Assembly (NCBI GenBank): GCA_035556555.1
Contig: DATMES010000001.1
Span: 186,001-250,000 of the forward strand
Source of the DNA: Frankiaceae bacterium
GTDB taxonomy: Bacteria > Actinomycetota > Actinomycetes > BP-191
Direction: 5' to 3'
Length of the DNA stretch: 64,000 nucleotides
Part shown: positions 7,660 to 15,123 of the stretch, one piece after another
Numbering within the stretch: the stretch's first letter is position 1
Layout of the letters: each line of letters opens with the position of its first letter
Program-made: the position numbers and the translations under genes
Notes under the pieces: generated by a model
Told to the model about the DNA's origin: nothing
Database searches by the model: none
Seen by the model: only the letters and a program-made list of their open reading frames with translations

Positions 7660-8166
7660 ATGAACGACTTCGAGGAGTTCGTCAGGGCGCGCACCCCCGC
7701 GCTGCTGCGGTCGGCGTACCTCCTGACCGGCGACCAGCACGCCGCCGAGGACCTCGTCCAGGCCGCGCTGGAGCGCACCGCGCTGCGCTGGCGCAGGATC
7801 GACCGTGGCGGCGGCGTGGACGGGTACGTGCGCACGGTCATGTACCGGCTCCAGGTCGACCGGTGGCGGCGGCGCTCGTACTCCGCCGAGCAGGTCACCG
7901 ACGCGCCGCCGGAGCGGGCCGGCGGCGATCCGTACACCGGCGCCGACACCCGCCTCGCGCTGCGCACCGCGCTCGCCAGGCTCACGCCGAAGCAGCGGGC
8001 CGTGCTCGTGCTGCGCTTCTACGAGGACCTCGGCGAGGCGCGTACCGCAGAGGTCCTCGGCTGCTCGGTCGGGACCGTCAAGAGCCAGACCCACCTCGCG
8101 CTGAAGCGGCTGAGGGAGACCTCGCCCGAGCTCGCGCACCTGCTCTCCGAAGGGGCACTCGCATGA
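7660..8166 (+). CDS. SigE-family ECF RNA polymerase sigma factor
   Basis: An alternative sigma factor of 168 residues, short as usual for ECF types. Region 2 is LLRSAYLLTGDQHAAEDLVQAALERTALRW (about 17-46). Region 4 is LTPKQRAVLVLRFYEDLGEARTAEVLGCSVGTVKSQTHLALKRLR (about 107-151), with the helix-turn-helix GCSVGTVKS. The start is ATG 7660 rather than GTG 7657, because GAGGGG then sits at better spacing. It overlaps the following membrane-protein gene by ATGA, a standard sigma/anti-sigma arrangement. A second pair of the same kind lies at 24288-25867. Confidence 0.92.
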   Translation: MNDFEEFVRARTPALLRSAYLLTGDQHAAEDLVQAALERTALRWRRIDRGGGVDGYVRTVMYRLQVDRWRRRSYSAEQVTDAPPERAGGDPYTGADTRLALRTALARLTPKQRAVLVLRFYEDLGEARTAEVLGCSVGTVKSQTHLALKRLRETSPELAHLLSEGALA

Positions 8167-9182
8167 ACGACCTCCGCTCACTTCTCGCGGACGTTGCCGG
8201 CGAGGTGGCACCCGCCGACCTCGCCCCGCGCGTGACCGCGGGACTGCGGCGGCGCGCGCGGCGGCGCAAGGTCGCCGTCGCGGCGCTCTCGGTCGCGGTG
8301 CTCGCCGTCGGCGCCGTCGGCACGTCGGCGCTGACCCGCAGGAAGCCGGCCGGTCTCACACCGGCCACCTCGGGCGGCGGCTACGACGGCATGTGGATCG
8401 ACATCGAGGACGCCGGCCGGACGTGGCGGATCCAGGCCCAGCGGGTGGGTGAGCCGCGCAGCGACCGCGGCCTCGTCACGGCCGGGATGCTCACGGAGTT
8501 CGACCTCTCGCCGGACGGGACCGCGATCGCGTTCACGACGCCTGCAGGCATCGCGGTGGCGCGCTTCGACGAGAAGGCCGAGCTCCAGGAGTACCCGATC
8601 CGGCGCGCGATCGGGCCGACGGAGGCGCGGCCGGCGTTCTCCCCCGACGGCAGGTCGGTCCTGTACCGCAGGATCTCGCGCAAGACCCAGGGCATCTCGT
8701 ACGACGGGTTCGCCGTCGTCGACCTGGCCACCGGCGCGGTCACCGACGTGGCGTACCCGCACGGCGACGGCGACGTCGCCTGGTCGCCCGACGGCGCCAC
8801 GGTCGCCGTACCGAGCCTGGGCGACCAGGGCATCGACCTCGTCACGCTGGCCGGCGCGCGCGTAGGGCGGATCGGCGGACCTGGCTGGTTCCCGCTGGTC
8901 CACGGCTGGTCGCCCGACGGACGGCACCAGCTCGTCGCGATCGTCGACGACCTCGGCGGCGGCCGCGAGGCCCATGGTGCGGCGGTCGTGACCCTGACCG
9001 GCGACGTCGTCCTCCGGCTGCCCCTCGAGGAGTGGGTGTGGCGCGACGCGGGGCACGTCGCCGCACTCGTCGGCGACGACGACGTCGAGGAGCGAGGGCT
9101 CGACGGCAGCACCAGGCCGCTGATGACGTTCGACTTCGGGCTCACAGGGGTGCACCGCCCGACCCTGCGGCCCGCGTCGTAG
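8163..9182 (+). CDS. Membrane-anchored beta-propeller protein, probable anti-sigma partner
   Basis: A 339-residue protein translationally coupled to the sigma factor. An N-terminal cytoplasmic part of about 38 residues ends in an Arg/Lys-rich RRRARRRK, followed by one transmembrane helix (VAVAALSVAVLAVGAVGTSAL, about 37-57). The extracellular part has repeated propeller-type motifs such as FDLSPDGTAIAFTT, AFSPDGRSVLYRR, AWSPDGATVAVPS and GWSPDGRHQLVAI, typical of TolB/WD40-like blades. By position it probably binds and controls the sigma factor, with the propeller as sensor. No ZAS zinc motif is visible, so anti-sigma activity is inferred. Confidence 0.75.
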   Translation: MNDLRSLLADVAGEVAPADLAPRVTAGLRRRARRRKVAVAALSVAVLAVGAVGTSALTRRKPAGLTPATSGGGYDGMWIDIEDAGRTWRIQAQRVGEPRSDRGLVTAGMLTEFDLSPDGTAIAFTTPAGIAVARFDEKAELQEYPIRRAIGPTEARPAFSPDGRSVLYRRISRKTQGISYDGFAVVDLATGAVTDVAYPHGDGDVAWSPDGATVAVPSLGDQGIDLVTLAGARVGRIGGPGWFPLVHGWSPDGRHQLVAIVDDLGGGREAHGAAVVTLTGDVVLRLPLEEWVWRDAGHVAALVGDDDVEERGLDGSTRPLMTFDFGLTGVHRPTLRPAS

Positions 9183-9206
9183 CCGCTGGCACATAGTCTG
9201 CGGCGC

Positions 9207-9965
9207 ATGGACCTCGGACTGACGGGCCGCTGCTACGTCGTCACCGGCGCCTCCCGCGGCCTCGGCCGCGCGACCGCCGGCGCGCTGTCCGCCGACGGGG
9301 CGTACGTCGTCCTCAACGGCCGCTCGGGCGACTCGCTCGCGGCCGCCGTCGCGGACCTCGGCGCGGAGCGGGCGGAGGGCGTCCCCGGCTCGCTCGGGGA
9401 CCCGGCGCTCGCCGACCGGCTCGTCGCGACGGCGCTGACCCGCTTCGGGCGGCTCGACGGGGCGCTGATATCCGTCGGAGGGCCACCGGCGGGCGGCGTG
9501 CTGGACACCACGGACGAGGCGTGGCGGGCGGCGTTCGAGGAGGTGTTCCTCGGCGCCGTACGGCTGGCCCGCACCGTCGCCGCCGCCGTCGGCGAGGGCG
9601 GCGCGGTCGGGCTCGTGCTGTCGACGTCGGTACGCGCGCCGCTCGGCGGGCTCGCCATCAGCAACGGCCTCCGTCCCGGCCTCGCGATGGCCGCCAAGAC
9701 GCTCGCCAACGAGGTCGGGCCGCGCGGCGTGCGCGTGTTCGGCCTGCTGCCGGGGCGGATGGCGACCGACCGGGTGGCCGAGCTCGACGCGCTCTCGGGC
9801 GACGCCGACGCCGCGCGGGAGCGCAACTCGGCGGGCATCCCGCTGCGGCGCTACGGGGACCCGGCGGAGTTCGGGAGGGTCGCGGCGTTCCTGCTGTCGC
9901 CGGCCGCGTCGTACGTCACCGGCTGCGTCGTCCCCGTCGACGGCGGCGCCACGCCCGCGCTGTGA
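9207..9965 (+). CDS. Atypical short-chain dehydrogenase/reductase
   Basis: An SDR-fold protein of 252 residues. The nucleotide motif VVTGASRGLGRA (about 11-22) and the C-terminal SYVTGCVVPVDGGATPAL are standard. The catalytic region differs: where most SDRs have Tyr-x-x-x-Lys, the sequence reads AISNGLRPGLAMAAKTLANEVGPRG, with Ser and Arg at those positions. I recall a recognised subgroup with this SN-x-x-R pattern, so it may use another residue or a different chemistry. The substrate is unknown. It overlaps the next gene by GTGA. The start is ATG 9207. Confidence 0.85.
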   Translation: MDLGLTGRCYVVTGASRGLGRATAGALSADGAYVVLNGRSGDSLAAAVADLGAERAEGVPGSLGDPALADRLVATALTRFGRLDGALISVGGPPAGGVLDTTDEAWRAAFEEVFLGAVRLARTVAAAVGEGGAVGLVLSTSVRAPLGGLAISNGLRPGLAMAAKTLANEVGPRGVRVFGLLPGRMATDRVAELDALSGDADAARERNSAGIPLRRYGDPAEFGRVAAFLLSPAASYVTGCVVPVDGGATPAL

Positions 9966-10702
9966 CGACTCGGCATCTCGAGCGCGTCGAGCTGAAGCCA
10001 CGCCGCGAGATCGACCGCGCGCGGTGGCCGTACACGATCCCCGCCGTCGCGCAGGTCATCGACGAAGGGCTGGACGTGCCGGCGGGCGTGACGTTCCTCG
10101 TGGGCGAGAACGGGTCCGGCAAGTCGACGCTCGTCGAGGCGATGGCGCACGCGTACCCGCGGCGCGGCGTCGAGAACCCGTACGTCAACCTGCTCGGCGA
10201 CCGCGGCAGGCCCGAGGACTCGCCGCTCGGCTGGGACCTCCGCGCGGTCACGCACGGGCTCGCGTCGCCGGCGGGGTTCTTCCTGCGCGCGGAGACGATG
10301 CACCAGGTCCTCGGGGAGGCGGACGCCGCGGAGTCGCAGAGACGGGCGTGGGGCGGCGAACGCGTGCAGGAGCGTTCGCACGGCGAGTCGTTCCTCGCGA
10401 TCCTGCGGCACCGCTTCACCGACCCCGGCGTGTACTTCCTCGACGAGCCGGAGGCGGCGCTGTCGTTCCGCTCCTGCCTCGGGCTGATCGCCCTGCTCGA
10501 CACGATGCGGCGCGAGGGCAGCCAGGTGGTCTGCGCGACGCACTCGCCGCTGCTCGTCTCGCTGCCCGGCGCGACGCTGCTCGAGGTCGGCGAGTGGGGG
10601 CTGCGGGAGGCGGCGTACGACGACCTCGACCTCGTGCGGTCGTGGCGGGAGTTCCTCGACGCGCCGGGCCGGTGGCTACGCCACCTGGTCGACCAGGACT
10701 AG
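9962..10702 (+). CDS. AAA/ABC-type ATPase (predicted ATPase, COG3910 type)
   Basis: A stand-alone soluble ATPase of 246 residues. Walker A is VGENGSGKST (about 49-58), the ABC signature-like SHGESF is near 139, Walker B is VYFLDEPEAAL (about 157-167), and the switch histidine is in VCATHSPLLV. There is no membrane domain, so it is not a transporter. This family resembles SMC/RecF-like ATPases of unknown role. The start GTG 9962 overlaps the SDR stop (GTGA). Its TAG overlaps the converging stop of the DUF4328 gene by 2 bp. Confidence 0.82.
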   Translation: MTTRHLERVELKPRREIDRARWPYTIPAVAQVIDEGLDVPAGVTFLVGENGSGKSTLVEAMAHAYPRRGVENPYVNLLGDRGRPEDSPLGWDLRAVTHGLASPAGFFLRAETMHQVLGEADAAESQRRAWGGERVQERSHGESFLAILRHRFTDPGVYFLDEPEAALSFRSCLGLIALLDTMRREGSQVVCATHSPLLVSLPGATLLEVGEWGLREAAYDDLDLVRSWREFLDAPGRWLRHLVDQD

Positions 10703-11304
10703 ACGCTCGCGGGGCTCGTGCCGAGGAGCCTGTCCCTCGCGGTGAGGAACCGGACGACGCGGACGGCCAGGACCGCCTCCACCGCCGTGGCGACGAAGTA
10801 CGCCGCCGCCAGCGCCTTGCCGAGTCCGGGGCTCACGTCGACGTCGAGGCGGTTGCCGACGAAGTTCGCGACGCCGGTCGCCACCCAGAGCGCCCACCAC
10901 CACTGGACCGCCGCGGGCAGCGGCTCCGGGCCGTGCGTCGGGTCGGGTGCCCGCCACGCGTCGTTGACCATCATCTTGGGCAGCACGAGCGACGCGCCGG
11001 GGATCACCCACGCCCAGAACCACCAGGCATCGCGGAACCGCGCGCGCCCGGCGACCTGGGTGCGGTACGCGACCGCCTTGAACCAGCGCACCCACAGCAC
11101 GCCGGTCACGACGTAGAGCGCGAAGCACGTGCCGATCATCGTGACCTGGCGGTCGAAGTCGTCGCCACGGGCGTAGCCCGCGCTGGTGTCCAGGGTGAAC
11201 GTCAGCACCGCGGCCGCGGCCCACACCGGGACGTTCAGGTAGAGGAACCGCACCAGCGGCTTCGCCCTGAACGCGGCGTCGTCGGCGTCGTACGTCGTCG
11301 TCAT
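10699..11304 (-). CDS. DUF4328 integral membrane protein
   Basis: A 201-residue membrane protein with about five to six hydrophobic segments, for example VWAAAAVLTFTL, IGTCFALYVVTGVLWVRWF, WWFWAWVIPGASLVLPKMM, WWALWVATGVANFVG and LAAAYFVATAVEAVLAV. The motif WFWAWVIPGASLVLPKMMVN and the preceding YRTQV.GRARF pattern are those of DUF4328. The function of that family is unknown. It starts at ATG 11304. The short gene at 11337-11564 is a shortened relative whose ends match the ends of this protein. Confidence 0.75.
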   Translation of the reverse strand: MTTTYDADDAAFRAKPLVRFLYLNVPVWAAAAVLTFTLDTSAGYARGDDFDRQVTMIGTCFALYVVTGVLWVRWFKAVAYRTQVAGRARFRDAWWFWAWVIPGASLVLPKMMVNDAWRAPDPTHGPEPLPAAVQWWWALWVATGVANFVGNRLDVDVSPGLGKALAAAYFVATAVEAVLAVRVVRFLTARDRLLGTSPASV

Positions 11305-11336
11305 GCCGCCCCCTCCCACTCGACGTGCGAGGCAGG

Positions 11337-11564
11337 CTACGGCATCGTCGCCGGCCAGGACGGCGGAACGTACGCGTATTGCGGCGCGGGGTTCGGGCCG
11401 AGGAGCTTGTCCCTCGCGGTGAGCGCGCGGACGACCGCCGGCGCGAGCAGCGCGTGCGCCACGGCGAAGACGCCGAGCGCGACCGACGCGACGGCGTCGA
11501 GGTACAGCAACCTGATCGACGGCCCTGACCGGTCCTCGGCCACGGTGTCGTCGTACGTCGTCAC
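11337..11564 (-). CDS. Internally deleted paralogue of the DUF4328 protein
   Basis: A 75-residue protein. The start (VTTYDDTVAEDRSGPSIRLLYLD) aligns with the start of the DUF4328 neighbour (MTTTYDADDAAF..PLVRFLYLN). The end (AVVRALTARDKLLGPNPAP) aligns with its end (RVVRFLTARDRLLGTSPAS). The central ~125 residues and most membrane helices are missing, leaving one hydrophobic stretch (AVASVALGVFAVAHALLAPAVV). It is intact as a frame and coupled to the acetyltransferase by GTGA. It may be a decaying duplicate or a single-pass regulator of its neighbour. Confidence 0.6.
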   Translation of the reverse strand: MTTYDDTVAEDRSGPSIRLLYLDAVASVALGVFAVAHALLAPAVVRALTARDKLLGPNPAPQYAYVPPSWPATMP

Positions 11565-12094
11565 GGCTCCCCCTCCCACGCCATGAGGACGTTGTCCCTC
11601 GCGACGCCCTCGCGGACGGAGTACGACGGCAGGGGACGTACGACGCGGAAGCCCGCCTTCTCGTACGCGCGCACCGCCCGGGCATTGCCCGCCTCGGGGT
11701 CGATGAGCACACGCCGCGCGACCGTCGCGGCGAGGTGGCTCGCGACGAGGCGTACGAGCCGCGAGCCGAGGCCGGCGTCGTGGCGCTCGGGGGCGAGGTG
11801 GACGTCCAGCGCCCACACCCCCTCCTCGCCGGTGAGGCCGGCGGCCGCGAGGTACTCGGGTGGGCACGGGTACCACTGGACGTAGCCGACGGGCTCGCCG
11901 TCGCGCTCGGCGACGGCGTGGGTGATGTGCGCGCGGGCCGGGTTGGCGACGTACTTGGCGCGGACGCCCTCCTCGTCGGCGGGCCCCTCGACCCAGCGCG
12001 ACACCCGCGGGTCGGAACGCCACCGCGCGAGCATCGGCACGTCGGCGCCGGTGAGCAGGCGGAGCACGAAGCCGTCCCCCGCGAGCAGCGTCAT
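11561..12094 (-). CDS. GNAT-family N-acetyltransferase
   Basis: A 177-residue acetyl-CoA-dependent acetyltransferase. The pattern WALDVHLAPERHDAGLGSRLVRLVASHLAA contains the acetyl-CoA pyrophosphate loop (RHDAGLGSRL, about 103-112). It is followed by VLIDPEAGNARAVRAYEKAGFRVVRPLP, typical of the AAC(6')/RimJ-like group. The acceptor substrate is not evident, and resistance or modification roles are both possible. It is coupled to the ABC exporter upstream by ATGA and to the short DUF4328-like gene downstream by GTGA, forming one minus-strand operon. Confidence 0.85.
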   Translation of the reverse strand: MTLLAGDGFVLRLLTGADVPMLARWRSDPRVSRWVEGPADEEGVRAKYVANPARAHITHAVAERDGEPVGYVQWYPCPPEYLAAAGLTGEEGVWALDVHLAPERHDAGLGSRLVRLVASHLAATVARRVLIDPEAGNARAVRAYEKAGFRVVRPLPSYSVREGVARDNVLMAWEGEP

Positions 12095-13950
12095 ACCGCC
12101 TGGCGCTCGAACTGCGTGCGGTAGAGCTCGGAGTAGAGCCCGCCCGCCGCGAGCAGGTCGTCGTGCCTCCCCTGCTCCACGATGCGGCCGTCCTCGACGA
12201 CGAGGATGAGGTCGGCCTCGCGGATGGTGGACAGGCGGTGCGCGATGACGAGCGACGTACGCCCCGCGAGCGCGCTCTTCAACGCCTGCTGTACCGCGAG
12301 CTCCGACTCGGAGTCGAGGTGCGCGGTGGCCTCGTCGAGGATGACGATGCCGGGCGCCTTGAGCAGCAGCCGCGCGATCGCGAGCCGCTGCTTCTCGCCG
12401 CCGGAGAGGCGGTAGCCGCGGTCGCCGACGACGGTGTCGAGGCCGTCGGGCAATGACGCCACGAGGTCCCAGATCTGCGCCGCGCGGCACGCCTCGACGA
12501 GCTCGTCGCCGGTGGCCTCGGGGCGGGCGTAGAGCAGGTTGGCGCGGATCGTGTCGTGGAACATGTGCGCGTCCTGCGTCACCACGCCCATCGCGTCGCG
12601 CAACGACTGCAGCGTCACGTCGCGCACGTCGACGCCGCCGATCCGCACGCTGCCCTCCTGCACGTCGTACATCCGCGTGGGCAGCATCGAGATCGTCGTC
12701 TTGCCGGCGCCCGAGGGGCCGACGAGCGCCACCAGCGAGCCCGCGGGCGCGGTGAACGACACGTCGTACAGCACCTGCTGCGACGGCGCGGAGTCGAGCA
12801 CCGCGACGGACTCCAGCGAGGCGAGCGAGACCTCGGCGGCGGTCGGGTAGCGGAAGCCGACGTGCTCGAACTCGATCGACGCCGCCTCCTTGGCGAGCGG
12901 TACGGCGCCAGGGCGCTCGTCGATCATCGGGGGCAGGTCGAGGATCTCGAACACCCGCTCGAACGACACCAGCGCGCTCATGACGTCGACGCGGATGTTG
13001 GACAGCTGGGTCAGCGGGCCGTAGAGCTGGTTGAGCAGCTGGGCCAGCGCGACGACGGTGCCGACCGTGAGCGTGCCCTGCGCCGCGAACCGGCCGCCGA
13101 GGCCGTACACGACCGCCTGCGCCAAGCCGGCCACGACCATCAACGCGACGAAGAACGTCCTGCTGAACATCGCCGACTGGATGCCGATGTCGCGTACGCG
13201 GCCGGCCTTGGACGAGAAGTCGCGCGCCTCCTCGTCGGGGCGGCCGAACAGCTTGACGAGCAGGGCGCCGGCGACGTTGAAGCGCTCGGTCATGGTGGTG
13301 TTCATCGACGCGTTGAGCGCCATGCCCTCGCGCGTGATCGCCTGCAGGCGGGTGCCGACGCGGCGCGCGGGGAGGATGAACACGGGTACGAGCACCAGCG
13401 CGAGCAGCGTGATCTGCCACGACAGCGTCAGCATCACGGCGAGGGTGGCGGTGAGCATGATGACGTTGGAGACGACGCCGGACAGCGTCGAGGTGAACGC
13501 CTGCTGCGCGCCGATGACGTCGTTGTTGAGGCGGCTGACGAGCGCGCCCGTCTGGGTGCGCGTGAAGAACGCCACCGGCATTCGCTGGACGTGGTCGTAG
13601 ACCTGCGAGCGCAGGTCGAAGATCAGGCCCTCGCCGATGCGCGAGGAGTACCACCGGTTGCCCAGCGAGAGGGCCCCGTCGAGCACGACGAGCCCGGCGT
13701 ACATCAGGAAGATCACCCAGACGAGGCCGAGGTCCTTGTTGGGGATGGCGTCGTCGAGGAGGCGGCGGACGAGCAGCGGCGTGACGACCGAGACGCCGGC
13801 GGCGAGCACCACGAGCGAGACGAACGTGATCAGCTCGCGGCGGTACGGGCGGGCGAACGACAGCACCCGCTTGAACGTGCCGGGCGCGAGCTTCTGCTTC
13901 GCGACCGACCGATCGGTGCGGTAGCTGTGGAGGACCTGCCAGTTCGCCAT
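12091..13950 (-). CDS. ABC exporter, fused membrane and ATPase domains
   Basis: A half-transporter of 619 residues, expected to work as a homodimer. An ABC type-I exporter membrane domain with six helices (about 40-330) is followed by an ATPase with Walker A VGPSGAGKTT (about 411-420), signature LSGGEKQR, Walker B IVILDEATAHLDSES and H-loop VIAHRLSTI. The substrate (drug, lipid or peptide) cannot be told. The chosen start is ATG 13950 (MANWQVLHSYRTDRSV); an in-frame start further upstream at 14040 would add a 30-residue low-complexity extension. A 22-residue insertion (SLASLESVAVLD...) precedes the ATPase core. Confidence 0.9.
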   Translation of the reverse strand: MANWQVLHSYRTDRSVAKQKLAPGTFKRVLSFARPYRRELITFVSLVVLAAGVSVVTPLLVRRLLDDAIPNKDLGLVWVIFLMYAGLVVLDGALSLGNRWYSSRIGEGLIFDLRSQVYDHVQRMPVAFFTRTQTGALVSRLNNDVIGAQQAFTSTLSGVVSNVIMLTATLAVMLTLSWQITLLALVLVPVFILPARRVGTRLQAITREGMALNASMNTTMTERFNVAGALLVKLFGRPDEEARDFSSKAGRVRDIGIQSAMFSRTFFVALMVVAGLAQAVVYGLGGRFAAQGTLTVGTVVALAQLLNQLYGPLTQLSNIRVDVMSALVSFERVFEILDLPPMIDERPGAVPLAKEAASIEFEHVGFRYPTAAEVSLASLESVAVLDSAPSQQVLYDVSFTAPAGSLVALVGPSGAGKTTISMLPTRMYDVQEGSVRIGGVDVRDVTLQSLRDAMGVVTQDAHMFHDTIRANLLYARPEATGDELVEACRAAQIWDLVASLPDGLDTVVGDRGYRLSGGEKQRLAIARLLLKAPGIVILDEATAHLDSESELAVQQALKSALAGRTSLVIAHRLSTIREADLILVVEDGRIVEQGRHDDLLAAGGLYSELYRTQFERQAV

Positions 13951-14056
13951 CGTGCGACCGTAACGTGGGGGTGAGACAGAAACTTCCTCGGGGGTGGACA
14001 TACCGGGCACGGTCGCGGGAGGCTCCCCCGGTCCCCGCACCCCTCACGGAGATCCG

Positions 14057-14275
14057 ATGCCCCGCCTGCCTCTGGCGGCGGCCCTCGCGGCCCTCGCGTT
14101 CCTCGGCGTCCCCGCCGCGGCCGAGCCGACCTGCTTCGACAGCCGGATCCTGCTCGACCACGACCTCTACTACTCGGGCTGCACCGAGGTCAGCGAGCAC
14201 CCGGAGGGCGGCTACTGCGTCCAGAGCGTCGGCACCGTGGCCGGCCGTCCGTACCACTTCGTCTGCGTCCAGTAG
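14057..14275 (+). CDS. Small secreted cysteine protein, GTVAG type 1
   Basis: A 72-residue precursor with a signal peptide (MPRLPLAAALAALAFLGVPAAA, about 1-22). The mature part has four cysteines (TCFDS, GCTEV, YCVQS, FVCVQ) and contains GGYCVQSVGTVAGRPYHFVC. The immediately following gene encodes a paralogue with the same C-x9-x-G-x-x-C...GTVAG-x-x-Y...C layout. The start ATG 14057 is preceded by ACGGAGATCCG, close to the leader at 4116. The function is unknown; the spacing of cysteines suggests a small disulfide-stabilised extracellular protein. Confidence 0.72.
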   Translation: MPRLPLAAALAALAFLGVPAAAEPTCFDSRILLDHDLYYSGCTEVSEHPEGGYCVQSVGTVAGRPYHFVCVQ

Positions 14276-14283
14276 GAGAACCC

Positions 14284-14484
14284 ATGAACGTCTTGCGCCT
14301 CACCCTCGCCACCGTGGCGGCCGGCCTCGCGCTCACCACGCCGGCCTCGGCGAGCTCCGTCTGCCTCGACCAGCCGCCGGCGTACACGGGCTGCACCATC
14401 GTGTACTTCGAGGAGGGCCACAACTGCATCACGGGCTCCGGCACCGTCGCCGGGCAGGCGTACCGCCTCAACCCCTGCCGGTAG
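14284..14484 (+). CDS. Small secreted cysteine protein, GTVAG type 2
   Basis: A 66-residue precursor and tandem paralogue of the preceding gene. The signal peptide is MNVLRLTLATVAAGLALTTPASA (about 1-23). The mature part has four cysteines (VCLDQ, GCTIV, NCITG, NPCR) and contains NCITGSGTVAGQAYRLNPC, matching the neighbour's CVQSVGTVAGRPYHFVC. AGGAGAA overlapping the upstream stop serves as ribosome site and gives an 8-bp gap, so both genes are one transcript. The sequence between cysteines has diverged strongly while their pattern is kept, which suggests selection on the fold. Confidence 0.72.
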   Translation: MNVLRLTLATVAAGLALTTPASASSVCLDQPPAYTGCTIVYFEEGHNCITGSGTVAGQAYRLNPCR

Positions 14485-14667
14485 AACCGCTCGGCTACGC
14501 CGCCAGGTAACGCAGCGCGGAAACGCCACGACGTCTTGCTCCAGCAGCGGGAACGCCGCGAACGACAAGCTCGTCGACAGCTCGGCCGGCGCTAAGGCCC
14601 GTCCCTGGGCGCCGTGGCGGCCTCGCGGCGAAGAGGGTGGCGCGTACGCCCTGAGTACGGTGGTCGC

Positions 14668-15120
14668 GTGGAGGAGCTCGCGTACGCGCTCACCAATGCT
14701 CCGGAGGACGTGGCCGCCGTGCTGCGCTGGCTGGCCGCCAACGGGTTCGAGCGCACCGACCCCGAGTCGGACACGGCCGGCGCCTGGATGGGCTACATCC
14801 GGATCGAGTACACGCGCGACCGCACGCAGGTCGTCGTCGCCAGGGAGCGCCAGTGCTGGGAGGTGCTGCTCTCCGGGCCGGACGGGCATTCGCAGCATCT
14901 CCTGGAGTACGTCGTCGCCGCGATGACCGGTGTCGACGTCCCCACGTACGTCGGCGCCCCGTGGCCGGCCCCGGCGCAGAACGCGTTCGCGCTGCCGTGG
15001 CGGGAGACGGTGCCCGCGGCGCTCGCCTGGCTGGCCAGCGGCGACCGCATCGCCGAGGTGCGCGCCGCGCAGGACCGCTACGCGGATGCCAACCGGCGCG
15101 CCTGGGCCGACGACGCCTGA
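14668..15120 (+). CDS. Hypothetical protein
   Basis: A 150-residue soluble protein that I do not recognise. It starts at GTG 14668 (VEELAYALTNAPEDVAAVLRWLAANGFERTDPESD). It has an amphipathic N-terminal helix, a central part with aromatic and charged residues (YIRIEYTRDRTQVVVARERQCWEVLLSG) that looks like a beta-hairpin, and a C-terminal Ala-rich helix region. It has no signal peptide or membrane helix. It ends 3 bp before the converging acyl-CoA dehydrogenase stop. The codon usage is normal for the window. Confidence 0.6.
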   Translation: MEELAYALTNAPEDVAAVLRWLAANGFERTDPESDTAGAWMGYIRIEYTRDRTQVVVARERQCWEVLLSGPDGHSQHLLEYVVAAMTGVDVPTYVGAPWPAPAQNAFALPWRETVPAALAWLASGDRIAEVRAAQDRYADANRRAWADDA

Positions 15121-15123
15121 CGG

